From the NCBI GenBank assembly GCA_009760855.2, contig WPIO01000036.1:1755001-1819000 (forward strand): a stretch of DNA of 64,000 bases, given 5' to 3'. Each line of letters starts with the position of its first letter. Position 1 is the stretch's first letter. Positions 33,196 through 45,967 of this stretch are shown in pieces. The notes beneath the pieces were generated by a model. The model had not been told where the DNA came from, made no database searches, and saw only the letters and a list, made by a program, of their open reading frames with translations. This DNA comes from Cristatella mucedo. Lineage: Eukaryota; Bryozoa; Phylactolaemata; Cristatellidae. The translations under genes were made by a program, and so were the position numbers.

Positions 33196-33361
33196 TATTT
33201 GTGTTGCTTGCCAGTTCAGCTGAGTTGGGCTGTGGTCAGTATGAGAGATGGTGTACGCCATGGCTACTGTTCGAAGCACCTATAGCCTCGCTCACTGTCT
33301 TCTATAAATCAGTCGGCTTTGGATATGGGGATGCTATCTTAACGTATGGTTGCTCAAGGAC

Positions 33362-33362
<1 letters not shown>

Positions 33363-33434
<72 letters not shown>

Positions 33435-33480
33435 GGAGAGAGAGAGAGAGGAGAGAGAGGAGAGAGAGAGAGGGAGAGAG
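33363..33480. repeat. (GA)n microsatellite
   Basis: About 60 bp of pure GA followed by GAGAGG interruptions. It lies exactly at the right edge of unit B. Confidence 0.95.
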
Positions 33481-33499
33481 ACTAAAAACAGTACAAGAG

Positions 33500-34448
33500 G
33501 TGATTCAACGGCCTCTTTCGTCTAGCGACACAAGAGCCGTTTACGGCTATCATCATCACCGCTTGCGGTGGCGATAAAGTGTCGCCGCCGCATTAGTCGA
33601 ATCCACGACCTCTGGGGATCGAGATTGCGAAAAGCAACCGCCTTACATATAATAATAATAATGCACTTGATAAAGCACCCTCAGAGAACTCAATTTCTTT
33701 CTAGGCGCTTTACATTTGCTTGAAAGGGAAACGCAATTAAATCGTGAGTAATATCATGCTTGATAAACAGCATGAATAACATGCACAGGGTCAGCATGCG
33801 AGTGTGGTTAGTGGCAGCATGCACAGTGGCAGCACGCACAAGCACATCAATGACGAATCACAGGGACCCACTAAATGCTGTCCTAAATAGGTGTGTTTTT
33901 AGGTTCCTTTTAAATGTGGTCAGGTCATGGGATGTTGTGACGCAAGTCGGGAGTGAGTTCCAGGCTTTGGGAGCATACGAACTAAATGCACGGTCTCCAA
34001 AGGATTTGAGGTTTGTACGAGGTATTGGTAAACTGTTGGATTCCAAAAAGCGGGTGGTACAATGCTTGGCCTGGTGAAGGAGTAGATCTGAGAGATAGGC
34101 TGGAGCCAAAGAATGAAGTGACCTAAAAGTGAGCGAAAAACCTTGAATACAATCCGTTGCTTGACTGGTAGCCAGTGCAGGTCGGCGAGAAGTGGTGTGA
34201 TGTGGCAACTGCGACGCTCACGACAGACAAGCACAGTTGCGGAGCTTTGCACCAGCTGCAATCGCCTGATCGCACATGCCGATTGGCCAGCAAGCAGTGA
34301 GTTACAGAAGTCGAGACGGGATGTCACAAATGCATGGACCCACTTAGACGTGGTATCCTTATCTAAAAAAAGCCCGATTCTTAGCAATGTTATGTAGCTG
34401 AAAGTAGGCAGACTTAATTGTATACCTAGTGCGCCATCACGGCTCACC
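33500..34448 (-). mobile_element. SINE-A copy split by LINE-X
   Basis: The SINE-A body runs (in reverse) from 33500 to about 33648, stopping inside the head at CAACCGCCTTAC. The missing end, ACCTAGTGCGCCATCACGGC, resumes at 34424-34448. The gap is filled by the LINE-X copy 33649-34423. Confidence 0.85.
33649..34423 (-). mobile_element. LINE-X 3' half inserted in SINE-A
   Basis: The tail (ATT)n and hairpin (ACTTGATAAAGCACCCTCAG..TTTCTTTCTAGGCGC) are at 33649-33715. In reverse come FSSYAPKAWNSLPTC, IPRTNLKSFGDRAF, AHQAKH-like, HITPLLADLHWLPVKQR and ACAIRRLQLVQ, with the 5' end near DKDTTSKWVHAFVTSRLDFC. Frameshifts are present. It is the longest minus-strand LINE-X C-terminal segment here. Confidence 0.85.
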
Positions 34449-35386
34449 AGCCTCAACGAACCTGTCAATAGTTGTCTGCATATACCAGCGATGTGGCACG
34501 GCCGCGACCAAGCGGTCCAAAGCCAAGGTCACGCCTGACCGTAACGAATGGACCGTCGTATCAGGAAATGCTATTTAGCGTTTCGTTCAGCTCTGGACAA
34601 AGAGCGCTGACGCGGTCGAATGAGTAGCCAACCTTGCCAGCGGGCTGATGGCGTAGCCGGTATTTTTCCCGTGCGTCAATGCAGGGTCTAGCGTGCTCGC
34701 TCCTGCTCCTGGTTTTAGGCTTAAAGATGTGAGTGCAGAAACCGCTACAGCTACTCGCGCTGCTCGTACCGTACAGAACTGCGACCGAAGACGGCAACCG
34801 ACCGCTTGAGAGTGACTCTATACAGCACACGAAAAGTGCCAAAAAGGAGGTTAGGTTCCCCGAGGGCGCTACGCTTGTACTATCGTCATTACTAATATTG
34901 CTATTTAGTAGCCTCAGGCATTTGGCGCGTGAGAACAGCACGGTGGGTCGCAGTCGTACGTAATATAGGAATTTACTGCCACGCGGGAATTGCGACGCGA
35001 GACTCGATAGCGGCGAGCGGGCGGTTCGAGAGCTCTCGGAAACGGCGAGAAACGGCGAGACCGGAGGACAAAGCGCAGGTCGGACAGCTGGGCTGACGAT
35101 AGCCAACGAGCTGAACTGTCCGCCGGAGAGGGCGGAGAGATTTTGAAGTTGATTCAATTCCTGACGGGGAAGCTCGAGCAGAACTAGTGGGATGTGACGT
35201 TGTAGTAGTGGCATGTGTGGGATAGTGAGTGAGTAGTGAGATGTGGCAATGTAGTAGTGGGATGCGTGGGATGTGGGATAGTGAGTGAGTGTAGTGGGAT
35301 GTGGCGGCTAGGCCCCGTCGATGACCGGCCTGACGAGTCTGTCTCCGAGTTTTGTTGCACACCGTCCATAATTCATTTAAAATAAA
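34449..35386. other. Unannotated stretch with an open minus frame
   Basis: A 217-codon minus-strand frame (34561-35214) is unusually long but Ser/Leu-rich. It crosses a possible LINE-X tail on the other strand (about 34826-34876) and shows no domain I recognise. An imperfect GTGGGATGTGG minisatellite covers about 35185-35305. Confidence 0.4.
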
Positions 35387-35540
35387 TACATAATTCATTC
35401 ATTTAGCTCGCCAAGAGAACTTAATCTCTATTCAGGCGCTTCACATACGCCTCGGGGCTCGAGCCCACGACCTCAGCCAGACCACCTTGGTCGGGGCGAG
35501 AGCACCTTAACCGCTGGACCAAACCAGCTTGGCGCGCTCC
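35387..35540 (-). mobile_element. SINE-B copy
   Basis: Tail GCTCGCCAAGAGAACTTAAT..TATTCAGGCGCTTCAC, then GGGGCTCGAGCCCACGACCT, then the head CTTAACCGCTGGACCAAACC. Confidence 0.85.
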
Positions 35541-36479
35541 ATTACGTGAACGGACCACGAGTCCCGCTTAAAGGCATCGCTGCGAGCGGCTAGGGCAGGG
35601 ACGGGCAGACGCCGGAAAGGCTTCAGCATTCGTTCTTCGCGTCGTTTTCTCGAGTTTGCAAGCTGTGTGCAGTGAACGAGCCTCTTGCTGGAATCGGCCA
35701 GATTACCACTGCCGAGATGTTCAGTTTTCGCGGTCAGGAATTATGGCGTCTTGAAACCGATCACGTGATAATCCGTGGTCGTGCAGCGTTGCACAAGGTG
35801 AAGCTACGTGCTAAGCGATCAGTCGTGCACGCTTTAGTTATTGACCCGAGACGAGTGGCCCTTGACCTCTAGTCGGACGAGGGTCGTCGGACGCCGTGGC
35901 AGCCAGTGGACGCCGGTAGTCCGCCGTCGCTGCCGAAAAGATTTCTCTACTCCACGGATGTGAACGTGCTATCGTGAGGTCGCTCTGCCTTGCTGCCGAG
36001 TTCCCCCGCTGTCTGCAAGCGAGCGTGCGTGGTCGCTGCGCTTACAAATCGTGACGAGCGGTGCGCTTTCGGCCTAGTTCTGTCCGCACGTGGAATCTCA
36101 CGTACTCAATTGTAAGGGACGCTATTCGCGACTCCAGTGAATCGAATAGTGTTTCCTTCCGATTCTGGCTCGCTTAGCAGTGCAACGCCCCCGTGATTAT
36201 GAGCCATGAGCTTGACCGATGGATTATGACTGAGAGCCTCTCATGAAATAGTCGCGATGAGCCAAGGCTTAAGAGGAGCTCGATTTACGATTACGCACGG
36301 TCATTATGTAGGGCACGAGCCGGCGGCGGTAGTCACTCTCGCGGAGTGACGACTGTCGGCGAGTCCTAGCGCTGAGCGCCGAGCTGTTGCCCTCCTGTGA
36401 ACCAGTCTGCTGTTAGTCACCTGCTGCGAGAACCGTGCTACACATTGTAATATGCATCGTCCGCGCTCTTTTTTATATG
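35541..36479. other. No gene recognised
   Basis: Moderately GC-rich, with a 66-codon plus frame (35672-35872) of unknown meaning. No splice-supported exon, repeat family or RNA gene found. Confidence 0.35.
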
Positions 36480-36800
36480 GTTTTTATTAGCGCTAGTTCG
36501 CATGCGCCCAAAGCCTGGAGCTCACTTCCGGCTTGTGTCACGACATCTCCTGACTTGTCCACATCGAAAAAGAAATTAAAAAAACACCTACTCAGGACAG
36601 CATTTAGTGGGTCCCTGTGACTAATCCTTTAGTGCTTATGCCTGCTGACCCTGTGCATGCCACACCCCCTAACAATGTTATTCTTATTGTTTATTGAGCT
36701 AACCACTAACCATTCGATCGTGCTTCCCTTTGCAGCATATGTAAAGTGCCTAGAAAGAGATTGAGTTCTCCGAGGGCGCTTCGTCAAATGTATTATTATT
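36480..36800 (+). mobile_element. LINE-X 3' end
   Basis: SSHAPKAWSSLPACVTTSPD region, then the 3' UTR (CTTATGCCTGCTGACCCTGT), then hairpin AAGTGCCTAGAAAGAGATTG..CCGAGGGCGCTT and (ATT)n. Well preserved. Confidence 0.85.
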
Positions 36801-37079
36801 ATCGCAGTGCAGAATATCGAGAGCATATGTCGTTACCATTAGAGTGCTGCTTGGTTCAGGTCTTTCCACGTTGCACGCGTTGTGCCGCTACCCGAACTAG
36901 CGAGGGCTTTGCGGTCATAGCAACCGGATATTTACATCGTATCGTGTTTTAACGATGGTTAACGACTGGCAATGTCTTTGAATTGAATCTACTGACCGTT
37001 GCATAGTGCGAACATGCTGAAAATTATACTCGCGCGAATGTTTCTCAAAACGTTTCGCTTTAAAAGTGTTTACGCTCTG

Positions 37080-38290
<1,211 letters not shown>

Positions 38291-38334
38291 AGGAGATCGA
38301 CGTCGCCCCCCCCATAAGACTCGAGTGCGCTCTA

Positions 38335-38622
38335 AGGGGTAATAGAGAAATTGGGAAGCATAGCTGAGTCAGGAGGGCGATTGAGGTAGTGAGTAGCATG
38401 GAAGTAGCAGCCCAGGACTGCGGGAAAGTATGTGCCTTAGTCGGAAGCCGGGGAGAGTAAATGTCCTTGCGTAAGAATCGTGGAAGTGAGTTCAACAGGC
38501 TCGGACCTGCAGAGCTAAAGCAAGCTCCTTCGGCAAAAGACATACCCGACGAAACGTCTGGAATTTATTAGCTAGTCTTGCAGCCATATTCATCACCAGC
38601 TGCAATAGCCTAGTGGCTATTT
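38335..38622 (-). mobile_element. LINE-Y C-terminal piece, separated by LINE-X tail
   Basis: Reverse translation gives SSAGPSLLNSLPRFLRKDIY and then the usual 3' part. The piece near 38575-38622 is the internal CKTS..YGCKT region, so part of ORF2 between them is deleted. It continues at 38796 beyond the inserted LINE-X tail. Confidence 0.75.
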
Positions 38623-38795
38623 TTCAGTAGCATGCTGATCCTGTGCATGTCACTTCTAACTATGTTATACTTGTTGTTTATTGAGCATGCTACCACTAAC
38701 CAATAGATCGTCCTTCCTTTACAGCAATTGTGAAGCGCCTAGAAAGCGATTGATTTCTCTGAGGGCGCTGTATCAAACGTACTACTATTATTAGC
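38623..38795 (+). mobile_element. LINE-X 3' tail inserted in LINE-Y
   Basis: GTAGCATGCTGATCCTGTGC 3' UTR, then GAAGCGCCTAGAAAGCGATT..CTGAGGGCGCTG and an (ATT) end. Both flanks are LINE-Y on the minus strand. Confidence 0.85.
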
Positions 38796-39700
38796 CCATC
38801 CAAAATGGAAGTGCAATAATCTAACCAAGACAGAACTACGGAGCTAGCTGAATTTTTTGTAAACCGCAATGGTAGACAGTTCCCTAATCATAGATAAGGA
38901 TTGGCCGTGATTCCTACAATTGGACGCAGTCGTCTTAACAAAAATTTCAGAAAGTATGTAGCTGTCAAAGACGACAACTAAATTCCGTGCACACGGTGAT
39001 AGTCTCACAACAGCGTCACCTATTAGAAGAGCAAAGTCTTCTATTTCAGATACACGCTTGGGCGCCCTACGAATAGCTGTTCAGTTTTCCGTCGCCAATT
39101 CAGAAGCTGGCCGTAATCGTCGGAAATGGGCCGAAATCTGGGATCGAATATCTGCAAGGTAAGCCTTCAGTTTATCAGTCGTCGCAACAGACTCCGATGG
39201 TTTTAATACAGCTGAGTGTCATCAGCATAAAATGGTCGTGGGAACTATCTCAGGCGGAAATGACTTAAGTGGACAGAGCTGTGCATTGGAAGCAACCGCG
39301 TCAAATGAGAGCCACTAACGGACCGTACGAAGGTGCTGATGCAATCGCCGGACATCAAATTGGGCTATGTGAAACAGTTTGTTTCGGCTGCAAATAATGA
39401 GCCCGCAGGGCAGCGGGTACCGGTTTCTTCGAATTATTTCCTCAAGCTGTCTGAGGCAAAGGTCAAGTATGATCGGGGGGGGGAACAGGTGCAAGATTCC
39501 TAAGCGATACGAGTTCATCACGAGAGGCTTTCACTGTTAAGGAGAACCGTCTGGAAGCAGCGTTGTCGCAGTGGTTTGGAGCTTGTACAGCTGGTTGAGA
39601 CTATGCTGGGGATCTTTGACAAATTGCGCGGCAGGATGCATTTAATTTTCCGTAACTTTGAGTTTTACTAATTTTTACTATTTTTACTATATTTATTTTT
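38796..39700 (-). mobile_element. LINE-Y reverse-transcriptase remnant (YADD retained)
   Basis: Reverse-strand frames give SWLDYCTSILDGL near 38800 and FYADDTQLY, whose YADD (39218-39229) is the reverse-transcriptase catalytic motif. Decayed palm and thumb sequence lies between and beyond. Several stops and frameshifts mean no intact enzyme. Confidence 0.7.
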
Positions 39701-40007
39701 ACTTTTGATTTTTAAATTTTCACTCGTCTTGATAAATTCAAATGAATAGGATGGGTGCTTACGCCCAAGAACGAATCCACTCATAAAAGCAAGGCCAGCT
39801 CTGTCACCTTGGATTTACTTGAATTTGACCGCTATTACAAAGGACGATAATTTGATGAGAGTCTTGTGAATGAATTACAGTTTTAGCATAAATCTAGACT
39901 ATTTCGACTGATTCATTTTTTGACGACACTTGAACCAAAAAGAAGTGGTCATTCTTTTTTAATTGGAAATATGGGTAAATTTCAAAGTATTTTCTCTTGT
40001 CAGAAAT
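39701..40007. other. No recognised feature
   Basis: AT-rich sequence with TTTTTACT-type low complexity near 39655-39720; nothing codes. Confidence 0.4.
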
Positions 40008-40600
40008 AATAATAATAACAATGTAATAATGCACTTGATAAAGTACCCTCAGAGAACTCAATCTCTTTCTAGGTGCTTTACATTTGCTGCCGAGGAAACA
40101 CGATCGAATGGTGAACGGTATCATCCTTGATAAACAACATGAATAACATGGTTAGGGGTGACATGAACAGGGTCAGCATGCAAATGTGGTTAGTGGCAGC
40201 ATGAGCAGTGTCAGCACGCATAAGCACACGAAGGACCCACTAAATGCTGTCCTAAATAGGTGTATTTTTAAGTTCTTCTTAAATGTAGTCAAGTCTGATG
40301 CTGTGACGCAAGTCGGAGTGAGTTCCAGGCTTTGGGAGCATACGAACTAAATGCACGGTCTCCAAAGGATTTGAGGTTTGTACGAAGTATAGATAAATAG
40401 TTTCCAAAAAGCGGGTGGTACGATGCTTGGCCTGGTGGAGGAGTAGCTGTGAGAGATAGGCTGGAGCCAAAGAATGAAGTCACCTAAAAGTGAGCGACAA
40501 GACCTTGAAGTCGATCCATTGCTTGACTGGTAGCCAGTGCAGGTTGGCGAGAAGTGGCGTGATGTGGCAACTGCGACGCTTACGACAGACAAGAAAGGCA
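40008..40600 (-). mobile_element. LINE-X 3' end
   Basis: Tail hairpin at about 40025-40085 (GATAAAGTACCCTCAGAGAA..TTTCTAGGTGCTTTAC), then in reverse the UTR, FSSYAPKAWNSL, RTNLKSFGDRAF and the ADLHWLPVKQ-like region (as CTGYQSSNG in another frame). It ends near the QTRKAKR junction. It closely resembles 33649-34423. Confidence 0.85.
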
Positions 40601-42289
40601 AAGCGTGTCGCCATTGGTGGTTATTTCCCATACTGCTTAGGTATAGGCAATGTGGACGTAATACTCACGAAAACAAATTGTGTTGCCTGGCATAACTATC
40701 AACATGATTTATGATCATGCGGTGTTGTGAGTTCAAAAGTGCTTCGGAAATTGTAGATCTTCACAGTAAAGTTCACGGCTGATTTGACACCTGCAATTAT
40801 GTAGTTGTTAGCAGAGCCTTGGCGGCTCTTACTCTATCCTCTTGAAGCGGGTATTAATAAAGAATGGTTTTCCTGAGAAAGCGAACGCAAAATTTGGGCC
40901 GTGAAGTACGAGCGGCTTACTACTAAGCCAAGAAACAGGGGTATGTGCGTAATTACATGCACCAAATGCAAAATGCCTAGAAAGAGATTGAGTTCTCCGA
41001 GGGTGCTAAATCAAATGTACTAACATTGTCACTACTCCGGCGGTAGATTTTCTCGGACTCGTCTATCATCTTGAAAATCAGGTTCCGCTGCATTAGAAGG
41101 AGAGGGAGGTAAGACACGTACTTAGATATATCTACGGTATTTGACGGTGGATATTTGACAGTTTTCAAGAAGCAATCTTACAGATGCACTCTTGGTATCT
41201 GCCGCACGAAATGCAAACGCGTTCTTTGCAATCTATGACTTTAGATCTTTCCTATTACTAGCCCTCGGTAATTTGGCCTTTTGACGCTGCTTAAGGTATT
41301 AACAAAATTAAAGTCCCGATTGAAATAAAATAGCAGCGTGCTTAGGGAAGAGCATGCATGAGGCATCGACTCCCTTAAAAGAAGCAAATGGACAAAAATG
41401 ACTCGTGTCATTCATCTACGTGCTTTCATTACAGCAAACGTAAAGTGCCTAGGAAAAAAAGAGATGCAAGTTCTCTGAGGGCGCTATAACAAATGTATTA
41501 TTAATATTGTTGTAAACTAATTATTTTGTACCTCGCTGCCCCGAGTCTCGCACGACTGCATTCCACTCATAGTTGCCAGCCACAGTACTCCTTAATCGAA
41601 TGTCTCGCCGTCGCCTCCAATGTACTTCTTAATTATATCAACCCGTTGCTTGCAAACAATTCCTCAGGATGTCCGAATCTTACACGGAGTTACGTCAGAC
41701 CGATAGTAGCCCAACCATTATAGGATAAATGGGTTCAAACGCATGACGATGGGCTGCAAATTATTATGAAAGACTTATACTGTACGGAAGTAAATAACAT
41801 TTTATAATGAAGAATTTATAAGACCTCCTGTGGGAAATAATCTATCTGCTTAGACGCATTGCAAGTGCTGAAAAGACAGCCTATGTCTGCCGAAATCGAG
41901 AGCACGTCAATTGTTCATCGGTACAATGTACAATTTGAGCGTGAACAACACACAGAAACCTTCTCACAGACAGAGAAAAGTAGGCGAGGAACAGCTGATA
42001 TTTAGCCTCTTTTTAAATTTATGCAAGTCAGAAGATGCCTTAATAGATTTCAGTCGGCTGTGAATTCCCTTCTTACGAACCTTGAGAAATGAAAGCACGA
42101 TCGCTAAGGGATTTGCGATTCTTTAGAGTTGTTACCAAACTAACAGAAGCAGAAGAACAAGAGGCGCGTGCTGTGAAATCTGCGTAATGATGATTCCAGA
42201 TAAATCATTCAGAGCAAAATAATAAAGTGAAATAAGAGCGAGTAAGAGAATTTCAAATCCATTACGTTCCTCGACGGTGACACAGTGCA
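40601..42289. other. Gene-free stretch with two isolated LINE-X tails
   Basis: LINE-X tails lie at 40966-41025 and 41430-41510 (plus strand; TAAAGTGCCTAGGAAAAAAA type hairpins with AAATGTATT ends). Both are very short 5'-truncated insertions. The remainder shows nothing recognisable. Confidence 0.6.
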
Positions 42290-42500
42290 ACTGTGAGATA
42301 TGATATAATGAGCCTGCCACGCTCACGACAGACTAGTCTGGCTGTCGAATTGGCAAGCTTTTGCACGCACTGCAAGCGTCTTATTGCACTGGCATTAAGA
42401 CCAGCGAGCAGCGAGTCTCAGAAGTCCAGACGGAGAGACTCAAATGAATATACGAGGTTAGCTCTGTACCCTATTTAAGCAAGTTCAACGTTTTGCAATG
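42290..42500 (-). mobile_element. LINE-X internal fragment
   Basis: Reverse-strand match to the segment between the RT C-terminus and the ADLHW motif (CACGCTCACGACAGAC, GCATTAAGACCAGCGAGCAG, CAGAAGTCCAGACGG). Strongly decayed. Confidence 0.7.
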
Positions 42501-42645
42501 CCACGTAAGTGAAAAACATCTATTTTTGCCATGGACGTAGCCGGAAGTAGGCAAACCCGAGCGCTATTAATCTCATGGGTCTTAGCGTATCAGCAACATT
42601 CTAGTACGTCATAACCCAGGTCTCAGGTTTGTCATGTAGCAGAAA

Positions 42646-42727
42646 ATCTTTTAGCACCTGCAGCAAGCTGTTTAGTAGCCACAAACGCCCCTATGTCGCT
42701 ATATAAGCGAGGCAGTTAGATCAGATC
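42646..42727 (+). mobile_element. SINE-A 3' fragment
   Basis: CTGCAGCAAGCTG, CTATGTCGCTATATAAGCGA and GGCAGTTAGATCAG match the family's end. The head is missing. Confidence 0.55.
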
Positions 42728-42849
42728 GCCTTCACTTGTTACCTTGACCGTGGTGCTTATTGAGTGAAAGCTAATTTTCCAACAGGTCACCCAGGTTGTA
42801 TTTTAATTATATTGTATGGAACCCCGTATGTAAGCTAAAAAGCCAAAAA

Positions 42850-43010
42850 GCCAAAAAGACTATGTGGGTGTTACGCAGGAGAGTTTTGTCTAGCGCACTC
42901 GCAGCCTGAGCGGCTTTCGGTAAGCATTCAGTAGCCAACAGACTTCATCTCACGAAACAAGGATAAAATGGGAAGCATAGCAGAGTCAGGCTAGCAATTG
43001 AGGTTTCTAC
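42850..43010 (-). mobile_element. LINE-Y 3' tail
   Basis: AAAAAGACTATGTGGGTGTT, ACGCAGGAGAGTTTTG, GCGCACTCGCAGCCTGAG and the end-of-ORF2 region, then lost near 43010. Confidence 0.8.
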
Positions 43011-43489
43011 AGTGAATATACTATAGGGGATATACACGAGTATACTGCTGGGACTAACCAATTTTTGGGATTTGGTTTTCTAATTTTCAAAGTGGCACCT
43101 AGTTTTTTCATAATTTGAAGCTGGCTTTATCGTCATTCAATACGAGAAGTGGCCACGTCAGTATTGTTAAAATTTCAGCAAAAGATGCTGCAGAGATGTA
43201 TAAAAAAAATTAAAAAACCGATGCCTCTGCAGCTGCTGCAGTACTTATTTGCTATGCTAAGTGTTCAGCCTCATGTCCATCCTTACGATATTTACCTCGT
43301 AACCATAGATCACAGCCTATGTTTTTTGATCTCTACGAATTCAGATTGATCTTCAGATTCTCGCTAATTTTCAAATGAGTGACTAAGGATGAAGCTGGTA
43401 TTTATTTAAGATTTCTTGCGTCGTTTGCGAAATTCAGATAAGAAACAGCTTAATAAATCTCGCATCCGCTGCCCGGTTCAAAGCCCAAA

Positions 43490-43626
43490 GGTGAGGCGCT
43501 CGCACACTTATCTACCCAGGTCGCGTGTTCGAGTCTCACGGCGACGCGCAATCCTCTGTTGCCCGTTGCGGGTGGCGATATCTGTCAATGCTCTTTTGCC
43601 GCCGCCTAAATGAGGCCGCCGAATCA
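43490..43626 (+). mobile_element. SINE-A copy, diverged
   Basis: AGGTGAGGCGCTCGCACACT, GTGTTCGAGTCTCACGG, GTTGCGGGTGGCGATATCTG, GCTCTTTTGCCGCCGCC, AAATGAGGCCGCCGAATCAG in family order. Confidence 0.65.
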
Positions 43627-44064
43627 GACAATCTCTACTGTCTCGCGCACGCTTAAGCGTGACCTTCGGCCGGTCTTTCTCGCCGCCGCAAAACATTTGG
43701 CATCCCCAGGAAGCAAGATGGTGGGACCGAATTCGAGCCGATCGCTGCAGCCGCGGAGGGGGCGCTTCGTTTTCTACAGCGCGATTCTCCAAGGTCACCG
43801 CACGCGCACGCGCTTTCCAAACTGCCGCCGCCGCCGCGACGTCATTGGACACAGGCGATGTACCTCTACTCGCTAGAAGCCGTCCGAGTTAGCGTCCGCG
43901 AGCGCTCGCTGCGTGGCGGCGGCGCCTGCAGCCCAGTGACCTGCGCCGGGCCCGATGCGCATTGGCGGGCCGCCGCCGCCGCCGCCGTCGGACGGCCGCT
44001 TGCTTCAGCCCGCTGGGTTGAAGTGCCAATCGCTGCCGCTTCCGAGAGCGTTCCGCGTACGCCC

Positions 44065-44097
<33 letters not shown>

Positions 44098-44830
44098 TTT
44101 CTCGCGAGAGCGCCCTCGTCGGCCGCCGATCCCGGACTCCACGATCCAGCGGCTCGCGGAGTGTGAGACGAGGCTCCTATGGCTCCGGCGCCCGCGGCTG
44201 CCGAGGAGACCCGCGACGGCGGCTCCTGAAACAACAATGGCGGCGGCGCCCCCGACGGCTTTCGTCGACATCCATCGAAGCAGAGAACTTGGCGCCGACG
44301 CCGACGACAGGCGATAGCGCTGCAGCAGAATGCGTGCGGCCGCTCGAGGACCATTAGCGCTCGCGATTACGCAGCGATGAACGCTCAATAAGAGAGAGAG
44401 AGAGAGAGAGCCTGTCAGCATTCAGGACGGATGCAAGCTGCGGACCGCGAGAACGCTTTCGTTTCCAAAACGGGGGGGGGGCGCGACTTGCAGTTTAACG
44501 CCCCAGCCGCCGGCGAAAAGAAAACCCGAACGAGGCCTCAACGGCCAGCACTGCTGCGGCCTGGCCGGCGCGGTAGCGGTTGGGGCAGCAGCGCACGCGC
44601 AGCGACTGCCTCGCTTCTCGGATGGGAGCGCACGTTTTTTGCTCCGCCGGTGCCAGTTTTTTCCTGCCTCCCTCTCCCATTCTCGGGAAAGAGCGCGAGG
44701 ACGCGAAAAACCCAAGGGACACAAGTCACGTGGGAGAGGCGGAAGCCGTGAGCGCGTCGTCCGCATCACGTGGTTCCGCCCCAGCCGACCGACCTCTGCC
44801 CGCTTTCGGATGGGGCATGGTGGGAAGCAC
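43627..44830. promoter_or_regulatory. CpG-dense island, candidate promoter
   Basis: GC-rich over about 1.2 kb with GCC/GCG trinucleotide runs (about 44065-44095) and an (AG)n at 44391-44411. A start-like ATG at 44237 in the context AACAATGGCGGCGGCG opens a 26-codon frame. A longer plus frame lies at 44580-44966. No downstream exons could be tied to it, so the transcript is unproven. Confidence 0.45.
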
Positions 44831-45967
44831 AGGGAAGCGGAGCGTCTCCGAGAAGCTTTGCGGTGTCTTATTTGGTCTCGCCATGAGCAAAGCTATGCGA
44901 AAACAAGCCGAGCGGGTAGGGTCTTCCTTCCTTGCAAGGGACGACGGTGGGAGTGCGCTCCGCTAATAGTCCTCCTCCATTTTCCGGAGGCGGATGCGTG
45001 GCGTGATCCTGCGGAAGCTAGTTACCAGCTCAATGTATGTATTCGTTCAAGCTCCCCTCAAACATATATGCAAAACTAGTACATGTTGTCAAAGTTGGAA
45101 AGGGCGGTAATGGTAGGGAACGTCGTACCTTCCTACAACCTAGCGCTCTGCGCGTGCCCGCCCTATGATAGATCGGCTGAGCTTATTTTTTTATCGAGCT
45201 ATATTTGCAGTGAGCTCGGAAAACTTTCTGAGGATCACGCTTAGCACGCAAGACATTCGTGGACTAGAGCAGATGTCCCCAGTGCTGACAAAATGACTCA
45301 CGAACGCTCGCCATTTTCACCGCACCGAAGCGACTTCGCACACGTAACGTAGCCATGGTCCTCCGTTCTCGTCTGCAGCCCATAGTGCCCGAAGAAGCCG
45401 GGCCGCAGTTTTCTATTTGCTATTTGATTTGCGGTGCACGGTATGCATTGCCGTGCGACTATGAACTGTACAATTCACCACTGACTTTGAATTGGAGATC
45501 GCTTAGGAAAGGCCCTGACAAGAAGAAGGAACGTGAGCAGCCCGATATTGATCCAAGCAGCCCGACTCAAGTGTAACTTCCAGCCTGGCCGGATACACAC
45601 AAGGGATAACCTGAACGAGGCGCTTTGCTTGAAAGACGGTCGGCCGGTCGGCGAGTCCTAGTGCTCCGAGTCGGCTTTTAGTTTACCTTTTTTTTTGCGA
45701 GCTTCAGGTCTGTGCACATTTCGCGCTTTGTGCCACCACCAGAGCGAGAGAGGATATTTCACGAATATAGCAGTACATCCTGCGATTGCGTGAGGTAATT
45801 CCTTAAAGTTGCTCCTATCTTGTTATATTTAATGCGATGTCGCACAATTTTACTTAAGGACAAGACCATCACGGTTTTACAACCCCTTTAAGTTTCCAGA
45901 CAACATTTTTATGCTCATAGCTACATAGATCGGTATAAATATTCATTTGAATCTATAAATTCATGAG
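44831..45967. other. No confirmed gene; one coding-like short frame
   Basis: A plus frame at 45355-45576 (73 residues) starts in a fair context (GTAGCCATGG) and ends in a Lys/Glu-rich stretch of good codon character. I recognise no family, and short frames of this size occur by chance. Nothing else seen. Confidence 0.3.

Larger units (their letters stand above)
28531..33355. repeat. Segmental tandem duplication, unit B
   Basis: About 4.8 kb, co-linear with unit A but longer. The extra length is a LINE-Y at 28787-29407, a LINE-X/LINE-Y composite at 30868-31500 and a CT microsatellite at 31706-32045. Similarity ends just before the GA microsatellite at 33363. Confidence 0.8.

Noticed and set aside
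34561..35214. 217-codon minus-strand ORF
   Set aside because: Long, but compositionally biased, with no domain or splice support, and possibly overlapping a LINE-X tail on the other strand.
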